The notes under the pieces were generated by a model, which did no database searches, was not told the origin of the DNA, and saw only the letters and a list, made by a program, of their open reading frames with translations. Shown piece after piece: positions 44,518-53,217 of a DNA stretch of 64,000 nt; the first letter of the stretch is position 1; the number at the start of each line of letters is the position of its first letter. Source of the DNA: Spartobacteria bacterium. Lineage in GTDB: Bacteria > Verrucomicrobiota > Verrucomicrobiia > Chthoniobacterales > UBA10450. Where the stretch lies: positions 186,001-250,000 of the forward strand of contig PLCN01000019.1 in assembly GCA_003134785.1 (NCBI GenBank). Reading direction: 5' to 3'. The position numbers and the translations under genes are program-made.

Positions 44518-46218
44518 ATGAATTTGTCGCCCGAGAAGAAAATCGCGGGAGTGCTGGCGCCGCTTTTCGCCTTGCGGACGGAGACAGATCTGGGCGTCGG
44601 CGATCTGGAGGCGTTGCGGCAGTTCATCGATTGGGCGGCGGCGATAGGGTTCAAGATCGTCCAGCTCCTGCCCATCAATGAAATGGGAGGCGACCATAGT
44701 CCGTACAACGCGATCAGTGCGGTGGCGTTGGAGCCGACCACGTTGCATCTCGCGCCCGGATCGCCGGTGGATCTCTCGCAAGAGGACTATGATGAGGTCA
44801 TCGCGCAAAACGATCTCGAGAAGTTGCGGAAAGGGCCGGTTAAGCACGATCGCGTTCGCAGTTTGAAAATCGATCTGCTGAAAAAATCCTTCGCAAATTT
44901 TTCGCGACGGGCCGACGAGGACGGCGCCTACACAACCGCGTTTGATGCTTTCTGCGAAACGGAAGCAGCGTGGCTGGTGGATTACGCGTTCTTCCGCGCT
45001 CTCATGGGAGAAAATGGCAACAGGGAAACCTGGGACCAATGGCGCGAGGAACATCGCACGGCGGATTCGGCGCGGGATTGGCTGGCGGCGCAATCTCCCG
45101 AGAAGCAGGCCTGGTTTGATGAACGTGCCAGATTCTATCGTTACGTGCAGTGGATCGCTCACTTACAATGGACGGCGATCAAATCGTACGCCGAGGAGCG
45201 CGGCGTTGGGCTGATGGGCGACATTCCGTTTGGGGTCAATTACTACAGCGCGGATGTTTATTCGCGCCGGGATGAATTCGCTTTGGATTGGTCCGGGGGT
45301 GCGCCGCCCGAGCCGTATTTCAAGGACGACGAGTTCACCCAAAAGTGGGGGCAGAACTGGGGAATTCCGCTTTATCGCTGGGACGTGATGCGAACGCGAG
45401 AGCTCGCCTGGTGGCGGCAACGAGTCCGCGGCGTGCGAAAGATTTTCCACGTCTTCCGGATCGATCACGTACTCGGCTTTTACCGGATCTACGCGTTCCC
45501 CTGGCGACCGGTGCTCAATCCGGAATTTCTCGCGCTCTCTTGGGACGAAATGCGTGAACGAACCGGCGGGGCGATTCCGCAATTCTATCCACGGGATGAT
45601 GCCACGTGGGAAAACTGCGAAGCGAATCGCCGCGAAGGCGAAGATTACTTGCGAGCCGTGCTGGAGGAGTCGGGCGAGACACGGGTGGTCGGTGAAGATC
45701 TCGGCACGGTGCCGGACTACGTGCGGCCGAGCTTGCATTCGTTAGGCGCGGCTGGATTCAAAATTCCTCAATGGGAAGTGAAACACGGGCGCGTGACGCG
45801 CGGCGAAGATTATGAGCACTTGTCGGTGACCACTTACGCGACGCACGATCACAAACCGGTCCGCGCCATGTGGGACGAGGCCCAGGATAAGACAGCGGCG
45901 ACGCAGGATCAGGCGCGGGAGGATCTGCGGAAGATCGCCGAGTTTGCCGGGATCGAGCCGCGCGAAGGACTCGATTATTTGCGCGATTTCTATCCAGCGA
46001 TCATGAGCGCCCTGTTCAAAAGCAATGCCTGGATTGCAGTAGTCATGATCACCGATCTGCTCGGACGCAAGGATCGGTTTAACGTTCCGGGCACGGCGTC
46101 AAATTCGAACTGGAGCCGGCGAATGCAAAAGACGGTGGCGGGTTTGGACGCGAGCCCTGCGATCCGAAAGCGCCTCGCGGTCATTCGTGAACTTCTGGAG
46201 AAGACGCGGAGAATCTAG
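44518..46218 (+). CDS. malQ: 4-alpha-glucanotransferase (amylomaltase, GH77)
   Basis: A 566-residue GH77 enzyme that moves alpha-1,4-glucan segments between maltooligosaccharides in glycogen or maltose metabolism. The N-terminal LLPINEMGGDHSPYNAIS is typical. The catalytic residues are in FRIDHVLGFYRIY (Asp nucleophile), VVGEDLGTVP (Glu acid/base) and YATHDHKPVRAMW (Asp stabiliser). It is a bacterial-type short MalQ without extra N-terminal carbohydrate domains. The start lies 15 bp after the right arm of the GxxExxY cassette; the stop codon TAG overlaps the first base of another family F arm. Confidence 0.93.
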   Translation: MNLSPEKKIAGVLAPLFALRTETDLGVGDLEALRQFIDWAAAIGFKIVQLLPINEMGGDHSPYNAISAVALEPTTLHLAPGSPVDLSQEDYDEVIAQNDLEKLRKGPVKHDRVRSLKIDLLKKSFANFSRRADEDGAYTTAFDAFCETEAAWLVDYAFFRALMGENGNRETWDQWREEHRTADSARDWLAAQSPEKQAWFDERARFYRYVQWIAHLQWTAIKSYAEERGVGLMGDIPFGVNYYSADVYSRRDEFALDWSGGAPPEPYFKDDEFTQKWGQNWGIPLYRWDVMRTRELAWWRQRVRGVRKIFHVFRIDHVLGFYRIYAFPWRPVLNPEFLALSWDEMRERTGGAIPQFYPRDDATWENCEANRREGEDYLRAVLEESGETRVVGEDLGTVPDYVRPSLHSLGAAGFKIPQWEVKHGRVTRGEDYEHLSVTTYATHDHKPVRAMWDEAQDKTAATQDQAREDLRKIAEFAGIEPREGLDYLRDFYPAIMSALFKSNAWIAVVMITDLLGRKDRFNVPGTASNSNWSRRMQKTVAGLDASPAIRKRLAVIRELLEKTRRI

Positions 46219-46296
46219 CCACGGATGAACACGGATTTTCACGGACAAAAGAGGGGTCTTTTCAAAATCCGTGTTTCATCCGTGTTCATCTGTGGC
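46218..46296. repeat. Family F inverted repeat without gene
   Basis: The left arm GCCACGGATGAACACGGAT (46218-46236) faces the right arm ATCCGTGTTTCATCCGTG then TTCATCTGTGGC (46267-46296), with a 30-bp spacer. The arms match those around the GxxExxY gene. It separates malQ from mdh and could also form a hairpin terminator. Confidence 0.8.
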
Positions 46297-46306
46297 TAAA
46301 TAAATT

Positions 46307-47290
46307 ATGAACTCACCCATTAAAGTCGCGATCACTGGGGCTGCCGGGCAGATTGGTTATGCGCTCGTTTTTCGCGTGGCGTCAGGCGCGATGTTTGGTC
46401 TGGACCAGCCGGTCGCGTTGCACTTGATCGAAATCCCAGCCGGCTTCGAAGCGCTCAAGGGGGTTGTCATGGAATTGGATGATTGCGCTTTCCCGCTGCT
46501 GAAAAATGTCGTCGCCACGACCGATCTCGATGAAGGGTTTCGGGATGTGAATTGGGCGCTGCTCGTGGGGAGCGTCCCGCGCAAGGCCGGGATGGAGCGG
46601 AAGGATTTGCTCGGGATCAACGGCAAGATCTTCATCGGTCAGGGACAGGCGATCGAGAAGAATGCCGCGAGGGATGTCTGCATTCTCGTGATCGGAAATC
46701 CGTGCAACACCAATTGTTTGATCGCGATGAATAATGCGAAATCGATTCCGCGGGACCGCTGGTTTGCCATGACGCGGCTGGATGAAAATCGGGCGAAGGC
46801 GCAGCTCGCGCAGAAAGCCGGCGTGGATGTCACCGAGGTGACCAACATGACCATCTGGGGGAACCACTCGGCGACGCAGTATCCCGATTCCTACAACGCG
46901 AAAATCAAAGACCACTCCGCCGCGGAAGTGATCAGCGATGAGTCGTGGCTGAAGGAGACGTTTATTCCGGCGGTGCAACAACGCGGCGCAGCGATCATCA
47001 AAGCGCGCGGTTCTTCCTCCGCGGGGTCGGCCGCGAATGCGATTGTGGATACGGTGCGATCGCTCACCACCGATACGGCGGAAGGCGATTGGCATAGCGT
47101 CGCGGTTTGCTCGGATGGCAGCTACGGCATCGAGGAAGGATTGATCTGTTCGTTTCCGGTGCGCAGGCGCGGCGGGAAATGGGAGATCGTGCAGGATGTA
47201 CCGTTGAATGAATTCGGCCGGGCGAAGACCGATGCATCGGTTGCGGAGTTGAAGGAGGAGAAGGCGCTGGTGGGTGAGCTAATCAGTTAA
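46307..47290 (+). CDS. mdh: Malate dehydrogenase
   Basis: A 327-residue NAD-dependent malate dehydrogenase of the cytosolic-type group, catalysing malate to oxaloacetate in the TCA cycle. The cofactor motif [17 protein letters not shown] starts at residue 10. The substrate-binding and catalytic sites are recognisable: [16 protein letters not shown] (loop Arg), [28 protein letters not shown] and the catalytic His in [11 protein letters not shown]. It follows a family F hairpin. The downstream gap has a family A repeat, then purC on the opposite strand. Confidence 0.95.
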   Translation: MNSPIKVAITGAAGQIGYALVFRVASGAMFGLDQPVALHLIEIPAGFEALKGVVMELDDCAFPLLKNVVATTDLDEGFRDVNWALLVGSVPRKAGMERKDLLGINGKIFIGQGQAIEKNAARDVCILVIGNPCNTNCLIAMNNAKSIPRDRWFAMTRLDENRAKAQLAQKAGVDVTEVTNMTIWGNHSATQYPDSYNAKIKDHSAAEVISDESWLKETFIPAVQQRGAAIIKARGSSSAGSAANAIVDTVRSLTTDTAEGDWHSVAVCSDGSYGIEEGLICSFPVRRRGGKWEIVQDVPLNEFGRAKTDASVAELKEEKALVGELIS

Positions 47291-47313
47291 GCAATCGCGC
47301 GGAAAAAAGCGGT

Positions 47314-47466
47314 GTCATCCCGAGCCGCGCAGACGGCGAGGGACCTCACGATGCTCAGGCGCTATCGCGTTACGGACGGCGTGTTCCTCGGATGACGCCG
47401 TAATGTTTTTCGAACGGCGGCACTACGGGTGCGAGGTCCCTCGCCGTCGGCGCGGCTCGGGATGAC
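47314..47466. repeat. Family A palindromic repeat, copy 5
   Basis: The left arm is GTCATCCCGAGC with GCAGACGGCGAGGGACCTCA, and the right arm is GAGGTCCCTCGCCGTCGGCG ending CTCGGGATGAC. It fills the space between the convergent mdh and purC genes. The core differs from the other copies. Confidence 0.85.
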
Positions 47467-47478
47467 AGCAAAGACGCG

Positions 47479-48369
47479 CTAAGGCGATTCAGCGCCGATC
47501 AGGCGTTCAAGAGCTTCGTGATATTTTTGCGAGGTCTTTTCAATGATCTCGGCTGGCAGCGATGGCGCGGGCGGCGTCTTATTCCAATCGATCGTCTCGA
47601 GATAATCGCGCACGAATTGTTTGTCGAAACTCGGAGGGCTCTGGCCGGCGACGTATTGATCGGCGGGCCAGAAGCGCGATGAATCGGGCGTGAGACATTC
47701 GTCGATCAAGAGCAACTCGTTTTCGAAAAGGCCGAATTCAAACTTCGTATCGGCCACGATGATCCCGCATTTCGCCGCGTGCTGCCGGCCTGCTTCATAA
47801 ACCTTCAAACTCAAATCTCTGACGCGTTCCGCGACATCGACGCCGAGCAACCGGCAGCATTCCTTCCAATCGATGTTCTCGTCGTGGCCCACATCGTTCT
47901 TCGTGGAAGGAGTGAAGATCGGCTCAGGCAATTGGGACGCGAGCTTCAAGCCTGGCGGGAGTGTGACGCCGGAAGCCGTTCCACTCTTTTGATACTCCTT
48001 CCAGCCGGAGCCGGCGAGATAACCGCGGACGACACATTCGACCGGAAGCGGCTGCGCTTTGCGCACGATCATCGAACGGCCATGTAATTCATGGTGATAC
48101 GGAGCGAGCGCGCGCGGAAATTTTTTGATGTCAGCGGTGATCATGTGGTTTTGCACAAACGTGAAACGCCGGAACCAAAAGGCGGAAAGCTGATTCAAGA
48201 CCGCGCCCTTGCCGGGAATCGGATCGGGAAAAACGACATCAAACGCGGAGAGCCGATCGGTCGCGACGAAGAGCAAGGTGTCGCCGAGATCGAAGACTTC
48301 GCGGACTTTACCGCTGCGGAGTTTTTTTATTCCAGGAAGTTCGAGTGAAGTGATGGGTGCTGGTTGCAT
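47479..48369 (-). CDS. purC: Phosphoribosylaminoimidazole-succinocarboxamide synthase
   Basis: A 296-residue SAICAR synthase, which joins aspartate to CAIR in purine synthesis using ATP. The eukaryotic-like long form is seen, with KLRSGKVREVFDLGDTLLFV, the ATP-site ATDRLSAFDVVFPDPIPGKG (two halves: ATDRLSAFDVVF and PDPIPGKG), VECVVRGYLAGSGWKEY, and TKFEFGLFENELLLIDE near the C-terminus. It is isolated from other purine genes here. The upstream gap with the divergent methyltransferase gene contains a heptamer array. Confidence 0.95.
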   Translation of the reverse strand: MQPAPITSLELPGIKKLRSGKVREVFDLGDTLLFVATDRLSAFDVVFPDPIPGKGAVLNQLSAFWFRRFTFVQNHMITADIKKFPRALAPYHHELHGRSMIVRKAQPLPVECVVRGYLAGSGWKEYQKSGTASGVTLPPGLKLASQLPEPIFTPSTKNDVGHDENIDWKECCRLLGVDVAERVRDLSLKVYEAGRQHAAKCGIIVADTKFEFGLFENELLLIDECLTPDSSRFWPADQYVAGQSPPSFDKQFVRDYLETIDWNKTPPAPSLPAEIIEKTSQKYHEALERLIGAESP

Positions 48370-48426
48370 GAAGTGTTAGGTCTGATTCAAATGAACGTCT
48401 GACGTCGAACTGAAGAATGAGTCAGC

Positions 48427-48461
48427 GTTGGACGTTCGACATTCGGCGTTCGACGTTCACC
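48427..48461. repeat. Heptamer array (GTTCGAC units)
   Basis: Five units in a row: GTTGGAC, GTTCGAC, ATTCGGC, GTTCGAC and GTTCACC. They lie between the divergent purC and RlmI genes and end eight bases before the RlmI start codon, so they are in its leader. Confidence 0.85.
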
Positions 48462-48468
48462 CTTCGCT

Positions 48469-49668
48469 ATGGCCGGCCTTGTCGTCAAACCTCGCGCGCG
48501 CATTTTGCACGGACACGACTGGGTGTTCTCCGGAGAAGTCCTCAAGGCATTTGGAAATCCCGCTGACGGTGAGGTCATTTCGCTCAAAGACGGGAAGGAT
48601 CATTTGATCGGCAGCGCGATTTATAACAGCAAATCGCAGATTGTGGCCCGGCGATTTTCGCGGCGACGACAAGACCTGGACCTCGATTTCTTTCAGCGTA
48701 GAATCGCGCAAGCAACGGAATATCGAAAGCGGCGCGGGGTCGATCTGCGACTCTGCCGGCTGGTCTGGAGCGAGAGCGATGGTTTGCCCGGCATGATCGT
48801 TGATCGCTACGGGGATCACGCGGTCTTGCAAACGCTGACACTGGCGATGGACATGCGGAAAGCCGTCATCGTGGAAGCTTTGAAAGCGGCAAGCGAATCG
48901 CCCGCCTTGCAATCGATCATCGAGCGCAACGACGCGCCGGTCAGGCGGGCGGAAGGGATGGAGTTGCAGGTCGGCGTCCTATTGGGTGAAGCGCCGTCCG
49001 GGCCAGTCGTCATCGAGATCAATGGGACGCCAGAGAGGGCGTCGCTCCAATTGGAGATTGATCTCATGCATGCGCAGAAGACGGGATTTTATCTGGATCA
49101 ATTGGGACATTACGAAACCGTGGCGCGTTACGCGCCGGAGCGGCGGGTGCTGGATTGTTTTGCGAGTCAGGGGGCGTTCGCGCTCGCGTGTGCACGAGCA
49201 GGCGCGACGAAAGTGACGGCGGTGGAAGCGAGCGCGGATAGCATCGCCAGCGCACGCCGAAACGGAGAACGGAACCAGCTTTCGGTCGAGTGGATCGAGC
49301 AGGACGTTTTTCAATTCCTGCGCGCGGCGGAAAAGGCGGAAGCGGAATACGATCTAATTATTCTCGATCCGCCTTCCTTCACCAAAACGAAAGGCGGATT
49401 GCACGACGCGTTGCGCGGGTATCGCGAGCTGCACGTGCGTGCATTCAAGCTCTTGTCGCGCGACGGAGTGCTTGCGACTTTCTCCTGCTCGCATCATGTG
49501 AGTGAAACGATCTTCAACCAGACGATCGCGGATGCGCTCGTCGATGCGCGACGATCGGCGCGACGGTTGCACCGGTTTGAGCAGGCGCTCGATCATCCAG
49601 TCCTTCCCACGTTGCCGGAAACGGAATACTTCAAGGGAGTGCTGCTCGAAATGATGCCCGGCAGATGA
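48469..49668 (+). CDS. Class I SAM-dependent rRNA methyltransferase (RlmI-like)
   Basis: A 399-residue protein with an N-terminal PUA-type RNA-binding domain (residues 1-75, GHDWVFSGEVLKAFGNPADG) and a C-terminal SAM methyltransferase domain. Motif I is VLDCFASQGAFALACARAG near residue 226 and the catalytic-loop motif is ILDPPSFTKTKGG near residue 300. This is the RlmI family, which makes m5C1962 in 23S rRNA in E. coli. The catalytic Cys lies in TFSCSHHVSE. The E. coli position is only presumed to be the target here. The gene is divergent from purC. Confidence 0.88.
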   Translation: MAGLVVKPRARILHGHDWVFSGEVLKAFGNPADGEVISLKDGKDHLIGSAIYNSKSQIVARRFSRRRQDLDLDFFQRRIAQATEYRKRRGVDLRLCRLVWSESDGLPGMIVDRYGDHAVLQTLTLAMDMRKAVIVEALKAASESPALQSIIERNDAPVRRAEGMELQVGVLLGEAPSGPVVIEINGTPERASLQLEIDLMHAQKTGFYLDQLGHYETVARYAPERRVLDCFASQGAFALACARAGATKVTAVEASADSIASARRNGERNQLSVEWIEQDVFQFLRAAEKAEAEYDLIILDPPSFTKTKGGLHDALRGYRELHVRAFKLLSRDGVLATFSCSHHVSETIFNQTIADALVDARRSARRLHRFEQALDHPVLPTLPETEYFKGVLLEMMPGR

Positions 49669-49700
49669 AGGCGCTGAAGTCGAGAACGCGGTGGGCGATA

Positions 49701-49808
49701 ACCAAGGAGGGGCGGTTTACAAACCGCCCATCGTACGGTGCGGGTAAGATGGAAGAGTGAGCTTCGCCAAGAGGAAGGCGGGCGGTTTGTAAACCGCCCC
49801 TCCTTGGT
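49701..49808. repeat. Family D inverted repeat with perfect 29-bp arms
   Basis: The arms at 49701-49729 and 49780-49808 are exact inverted complements over 29 bp (ACCAAGGAGGGGCGGTTTAC then AAACCGCCC). Each arm also contains its own small palindrome, GGCGGTTTACAAACCGCC. It lies between the RlmI-like gene and the next methyltransferase gene. A diverged shorter version is at 56128. Confidence 0.9.
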
Positions 49809-49841
49809 CTTTCTTCCACGTCGCTTGGAGAATGGCGGTTT

Positions 49842-50522
49842 ATGGATTTAACTTCAGAGTTTGCGAAACTGGCGCCGTGGGTCTTCCAGTTTCGAATCGA
49901 TGGCGCTGATTACGGCGGTGGCGTCAGCGCGGTCGGCGATCCGCGAGTCGATCAATTTTTTCGGTTCGCCCCGGGCGCCAAAACAATTTTGGAGCTGGGC
50001 TCGCTGGAAGGGGCACACACTTTCATTCTCGCGGAACGTCCCGGGATACAGCGAGTGCTCGCGCTCGAGGGCCGCGAGCTAAATCTGCGCAAGGCGAGGT
50101 TTGTCCAGGAACTGTTAAAGGTTCCTAACGTGGAATTCGCGCAGGCGAACTTGGAGAGCAGCGACCTCGCCGCGTTTGGAAAATTCGACGCGGTCTTTTG
50201 TTCGGGGCTCATTTATCACCTGCCCGAACCTTGGAAGCTGATCGCCCAACTTCGTTCGGCCGCGCCTACGCTATTTATCTGGACGCATTACGCGCCGGAC
50301 GCGGAAGCGGATGTTGTGCTCGGCGGTTTGCGAGGAAAAATCCACGGAGAAGGCGGCGCCGCGGAACCGCTCAGCGGTATGTCTCCTACTGCCACCTGGC
50401 TGACGTTGGGATCGTTGATCAGCTCGCTCACGACGAGTGGATATGGAAGCGTCCACGTAATCCATAACGACCTCACGCACGCGAACGGGCCGGCGGTAAC
50501 GATCGGCGCCACGATCAATTAG
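49842..50522 (+). CDS. Class I SAM-dependent methyltransferase
   Basis: A 226-residue methyltransferase-fold protein. Motif I is ILELGSLEGAHTFILAE near residue 47, the acidic strand-2 residue follows in VLALEGRELNLRKARF, and the later FDAVFCSGLIYHLPEPWKL corresponds to motifs IV and post-IV. The substrate is unknown. Placed before GT39 and GT8-like genes, it may modify a surface sugar or lipid, but this is inference. The gene after it faces the opposite way, and no operon is implied. Confidence 0.78.
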   Translation: MDLTSEFAKLAPWVFQFRIDGADYGGGVSAVGDPRVDQFFRFAPGAKTILELGSLEGAHTFILAERPGIQRVLALEGRELNLRKARFVQELLKVPNVEFAQANLESSDLAAFGKFDAVFCSGLIYHLPEPWKLIAQLRSAAPTLFIWTHYAPDAEADVVLGGLRGKIHGEGGAAEPLSGMSPTATWLTLGSLISSLTTSGYGSVHVIHNDLTHANGPAVTIGATIN

Positions 50523-50544
50523 TTTTCGGCGAGAGCGATCGCGC

Positions 50545-52179
50545 TCAGTGCTGAGCATTCCCTTTCAAAATGAGGATCCGCTCATCGTTGGTGCGCCAGA
50601 GATAAGGCCTCACGGGTGTCACGACCTGGCCAAAGTCGGCTTGAACTGGCAGAGGCGAGACTTTCGCCTGCCAGCGTTCGCGGTAGGCCGACCAAGCGTT
50701 TGGGTCGCTGGCGTAGCGAAGATCGAAATCACCGGTCACGACGTAATCGAATCGTTGCCGCTCGAGAAGATCCGCAGCTTGGAACCAAGGAATCACTGTC
50801 GCTGTGGCCGCGATCCGTTTCCATTCGGCCGGCAGAATGGAAAGTTCGCGGATGGCGAGGACCGTCTCCTCTTTTGTGGCGTGTTGCCGGAGCCAGTCGA
50901 TCGCCCGAATGCGCGTGTCGATGTGTGGTGTTCGCAGCTGAAGATGACGAAGACTGGACCAGGCCAGCGAAACGGCGACGAACAGAATCAATGCAGGGGC
51001 GACCCAGAAAATGAAGGCCAGACGTCGCTGTGAGCACTCGAGATATTGGCCTAACGAATCGCAGAGCAAGGCGGCGGCGATGCAGAGCGGAGGAACCAGG
51101 GATAAGAGATTCCGGAACGGTTGGAAAGTGGACCAGACCACGGCCGACAAAAGCAGGAGAGCGAAAGCGATCCAGCTCACGGCGACGCCTCGAGTCGACG
51201 CGTTCCAAAACATCCAGATGATCCCGGCAAGTCCGGTGATCATCAGAGGAACGCCGATCTCCCACCCGGAGATTGCCGCGCTCCAATATCCCTGATCGGA
51301 TTTGATCGTTTGATAGAAACTCGCCAGGCCGCGCAACTCTTCGACGATTTTTCCGGAGTGAAGCAGCATCCCCGGGGCTCCGCAGAAAATCCCGGCGAGG
51401 AGGCCCGCGCTCGAGACCAGGATCAGAATCGTCTTCGATTTTTTTGCGACCGGGAGCATCAGGATCGTGACGAGCACCGCAATGAAAACCACGCCGACGG
51501 TGTACTTGGCCGCGCAAGCCAGACCAGCCGCGATCCCGGTGAAGGCAGCACTGCGCCACACCAGCCGATTGTTCGACGCAGCGAGAACGCGCAGCCGCTG
51601 GCAAAAGTAAAGTGTGGTCAGGACAAAGAACGTCCCGACCGTATCGATGATGACGATCGACCCGCGGCTGACCAACGCCGGAGACAAGGCGGTGAAAAGT
51701 ATTGCCAGCAATCCTGCGCGCGAACCGGCGAGGCTCTTCGCCAGCGCCCCAGCCACGATGACCGTCGCGATGCTCAGACATGCAATCACCAGCCGCCCAA
51801 GCCAGATGATATCGGGCGGTGTAACAAGATCGTAGTACTCGCCCAGGTCGGTGTGGAAATCCTGCTCGGCCGGGAAATCCTTCCACAATTTATGATGATG
51901 AAATATCCGGTAGAAAGGAGAGTAAACTTTGATCGCAGCCACGGTGAGGTAGCTCGTCAGCGGTGGGTATGTCGAAAAGGTGGTATCGAAAGTTTTGGAT
52001 TTCAGAATCGTGATCGCGGGATGAAGGATGTGCCCTTCATCGACATAATCAGAGTAAGGGAGACCGGAGGCGATCGGGCCGAGACGCAGGACAGCCGCGA
52101 GCGCGACGAGAACAAGCCACAGAATCGAATCCTTCGCTTTCGGCCGGCGGAGTTCTGGCGCGGGATTCAAGGTTTCCAT
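50545..52179 (-). CDS. Membrane glycosyltransferase, GT39/ArnT-like
   Basis: A 544-residue integral membrane protein with about 10-11 transmembrane helices and a C-terminal soluble part, as in the GT39/GT83 PMT-like family that uses polyprenyl-phosphate sugars. The N-terminal loop after helix 1 has DYVDEGHILHPA with acidic residues in the place of the catalytic Asp-Glu pair. A long loop follows (YPPLTSYLTVA). The donor sugar and the acceptor are unknown. The gene is transcribed toward the methyltransferase gene, the two 3' ends separated by 22 bp. Confidence 0.8.
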   Translation of the reverse strand: METLNPAPELRRPKAKDSILWLVLVALAAVLRLGPIASGLPYSDYVDEGHILHPAITILKSKTFDTTFSTYPPLTSYLTVAAIKVYSPFYRIFHHHKLWKDFPAEQDFHTDLGEYYDLVTPPDIIWLGRLVIACLSIATVIVAGALAKSLAGSRAGLLAILFTALSPALVSRGSIVIIDTVGTFFVLTTLYFCQRLRVLAASNNRLVWRSAAFTGIAAGLACAAKYTVGVVFIAVLVTILMLPVAKKSKTILILVSSAGLLAGIFCGAPGMLLHSGKIVEELRGLASFYQTIKSDQGYWSAAISGWEIGVPLMITGLAGIIWMFWNASTRGVAVSWIAFALLLLSAVVWSTFQPFRNLLSLVPPLCIAAALLCDSLGQYLECSQRRLAFIFWVAPALILFVAVSLAWSSLRHLQLRTPHIDTRIRAIDWLRQHATKEETVLAIRELSILPAEWKRIAATATVIPWFQAADLLERQRFDYVVTGDFDLRYASDPNAWSAYRERWQAKVSPLPVQADFGQVVTPVRPYLWRTNDERILILKGNAQH

Positions 52180-52236
52180 CTGGGCTGCGGCCGATTAAAC
52201 AACAAACACAGGCCGGGGAGAGCGATAAAGGATATT

Positions 52237-52278
52237 CTGTCGCCACCGCCCGCGCTTCGCATGGCGAAGCGGCTACAG
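52237..52278. repeat. Family E repeat, short copy 3
   Basis: A 42-bp fragment: CTGTCGCC, then CGCTTCGCATGGCGAAGCGG, then CTACAG. The central palindrome matches the other family E copies. It lies in the divergent gap between the GT39 and GT8-like genes. Confidence 0.7.
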
Positions 52279-52300
52279 TATCCTAAACCATCCCGAAAAT

Positions 52301-53095
52301 ATGCAGTGGTTTCTCGCGCTCAATGAAGGTTGCCCCGCTTTCGAGCAATATGCGCAGATGGCCCGCGTCGCGATTCATACCGCGTTGCGCTGCACGTCGC
52401 TTCGGCCGCATTTCCTTTATGATGGAGGCGAGAACGATTTCACCCGGTGGCTGCGCGATCGCGAAGTGCCGATCGTTCAATGCAGGACCTCGCTCTCCTC
52501 CGACTTGGTCGACCTGGGCCGGCGCAAGAACGATCCCAATCTCGTCACCGCGCTGCCGGGAATTTTCCTGCGCGTCGAACTGCCGCGGCTGCGGGATTCG
52601 TTAGGCCTGGAGGACCATGTTTTGTATACCGATTGCGATGTGTTTTTCCGCCGCGATCCCGTCGCGGAAATTTCATCCGTGGCCTGCGACTACTTCGCGG
52701 TCGCGCCGGAATTTGCGCTCGATGATTACGAGAACATGAACACGGGCGTGATGTGGATGAATCTGTCCGGGCTGTTGCGTCAGGACGATGAATTCAAAAA
52801 GTTCATCCGGCAGAACATCGATGAACTGCAAAGCGTGGCCTGGGACCAGGGTGCCTACCGGCGTTTCTTTCGCACCAAGGAAGGGGCGGCTCGATGGGAG
52901 AAGTTATCTCCCAAACTAAATTGGAAACCGTACTGGGGCGACTACGCGAATGCGGCCATCGTCCATTTCCACGGGCCAAAACCATTTCAGCGCGACTACA
53001 TCGATTCGCATTTTTCCGAGTTAAAGCACCTGACCGGCGGCAGTTTCGAGGAGCTTTGCGACGTTTGGAAAGAGCTACTCGCTGAAGCGAGCTGA
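52301..53095 (+). CDS. GT8-like glycosyltransferase
   Basis: A 264-residue protein with features of GT-A glycosyltransferases of the GT8 type: a metal-binding DxD as DCD in VLYTDCDVFFR near residue 109, NTGVMWMNLSG near residue 147, WDQGAYRRFF and a C-terminal HFHGPKPF, the second metal ligand region. The N-terminal half is poorly conserved. It probably transfers a sugar from a nucleotide donor; acceptor unknown. It is divergent from the GT39 gene and close to other envelope-glycan candidates. Confidence 0.72.
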   Translation: MQWFLALNEGCPAFEQYAQMARVAIHTALRCTSLRPHFLYDGGENDFTRWLRDREVPIVQCRTSLSSDLVDLGRRKNDPNLVTALPGIFLRVELPRLRDSLGLEDHVLYTDCDVFFRRDPVAEISSVACDYFAVAPEFALDDYENMNTGVMWMNLSGLLRQDDEFKKFIRQNIDELQSVAWDQGAYRRFFRTKEGAARWEKLSPKLNWKPYWGDYANAAIVHFHGPKPFQRDYIDSHFSELKHLTGGSFEELCDVWKELLAEAS

Positions 53096-53217
53096 GCGCG
53101 CGCACTTTTGCAATCTTCTCGGGAAAAATTGTGGAATTCTGAACTTCGCCCGCTAATGTCATCGCAGCCGCGCGCGATCCCCAGGCCTGATCGTGCGATG
53201 CCGCCCGACCGATTGCC

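Noticed and set aside
2028-47466. Family A repeats as CRISPR repeats
   Set aside because: Copies are single, several kilobases apart, palindromic with variable cores, and no cas genes are present.
51121-52326. A 401-codon open frame on the plus strand opposite the GT39 gene
   Set aside because: No recognisable protein motif and very polar composition; the opposite strand encodes a clear membrane glycosyltransferase.
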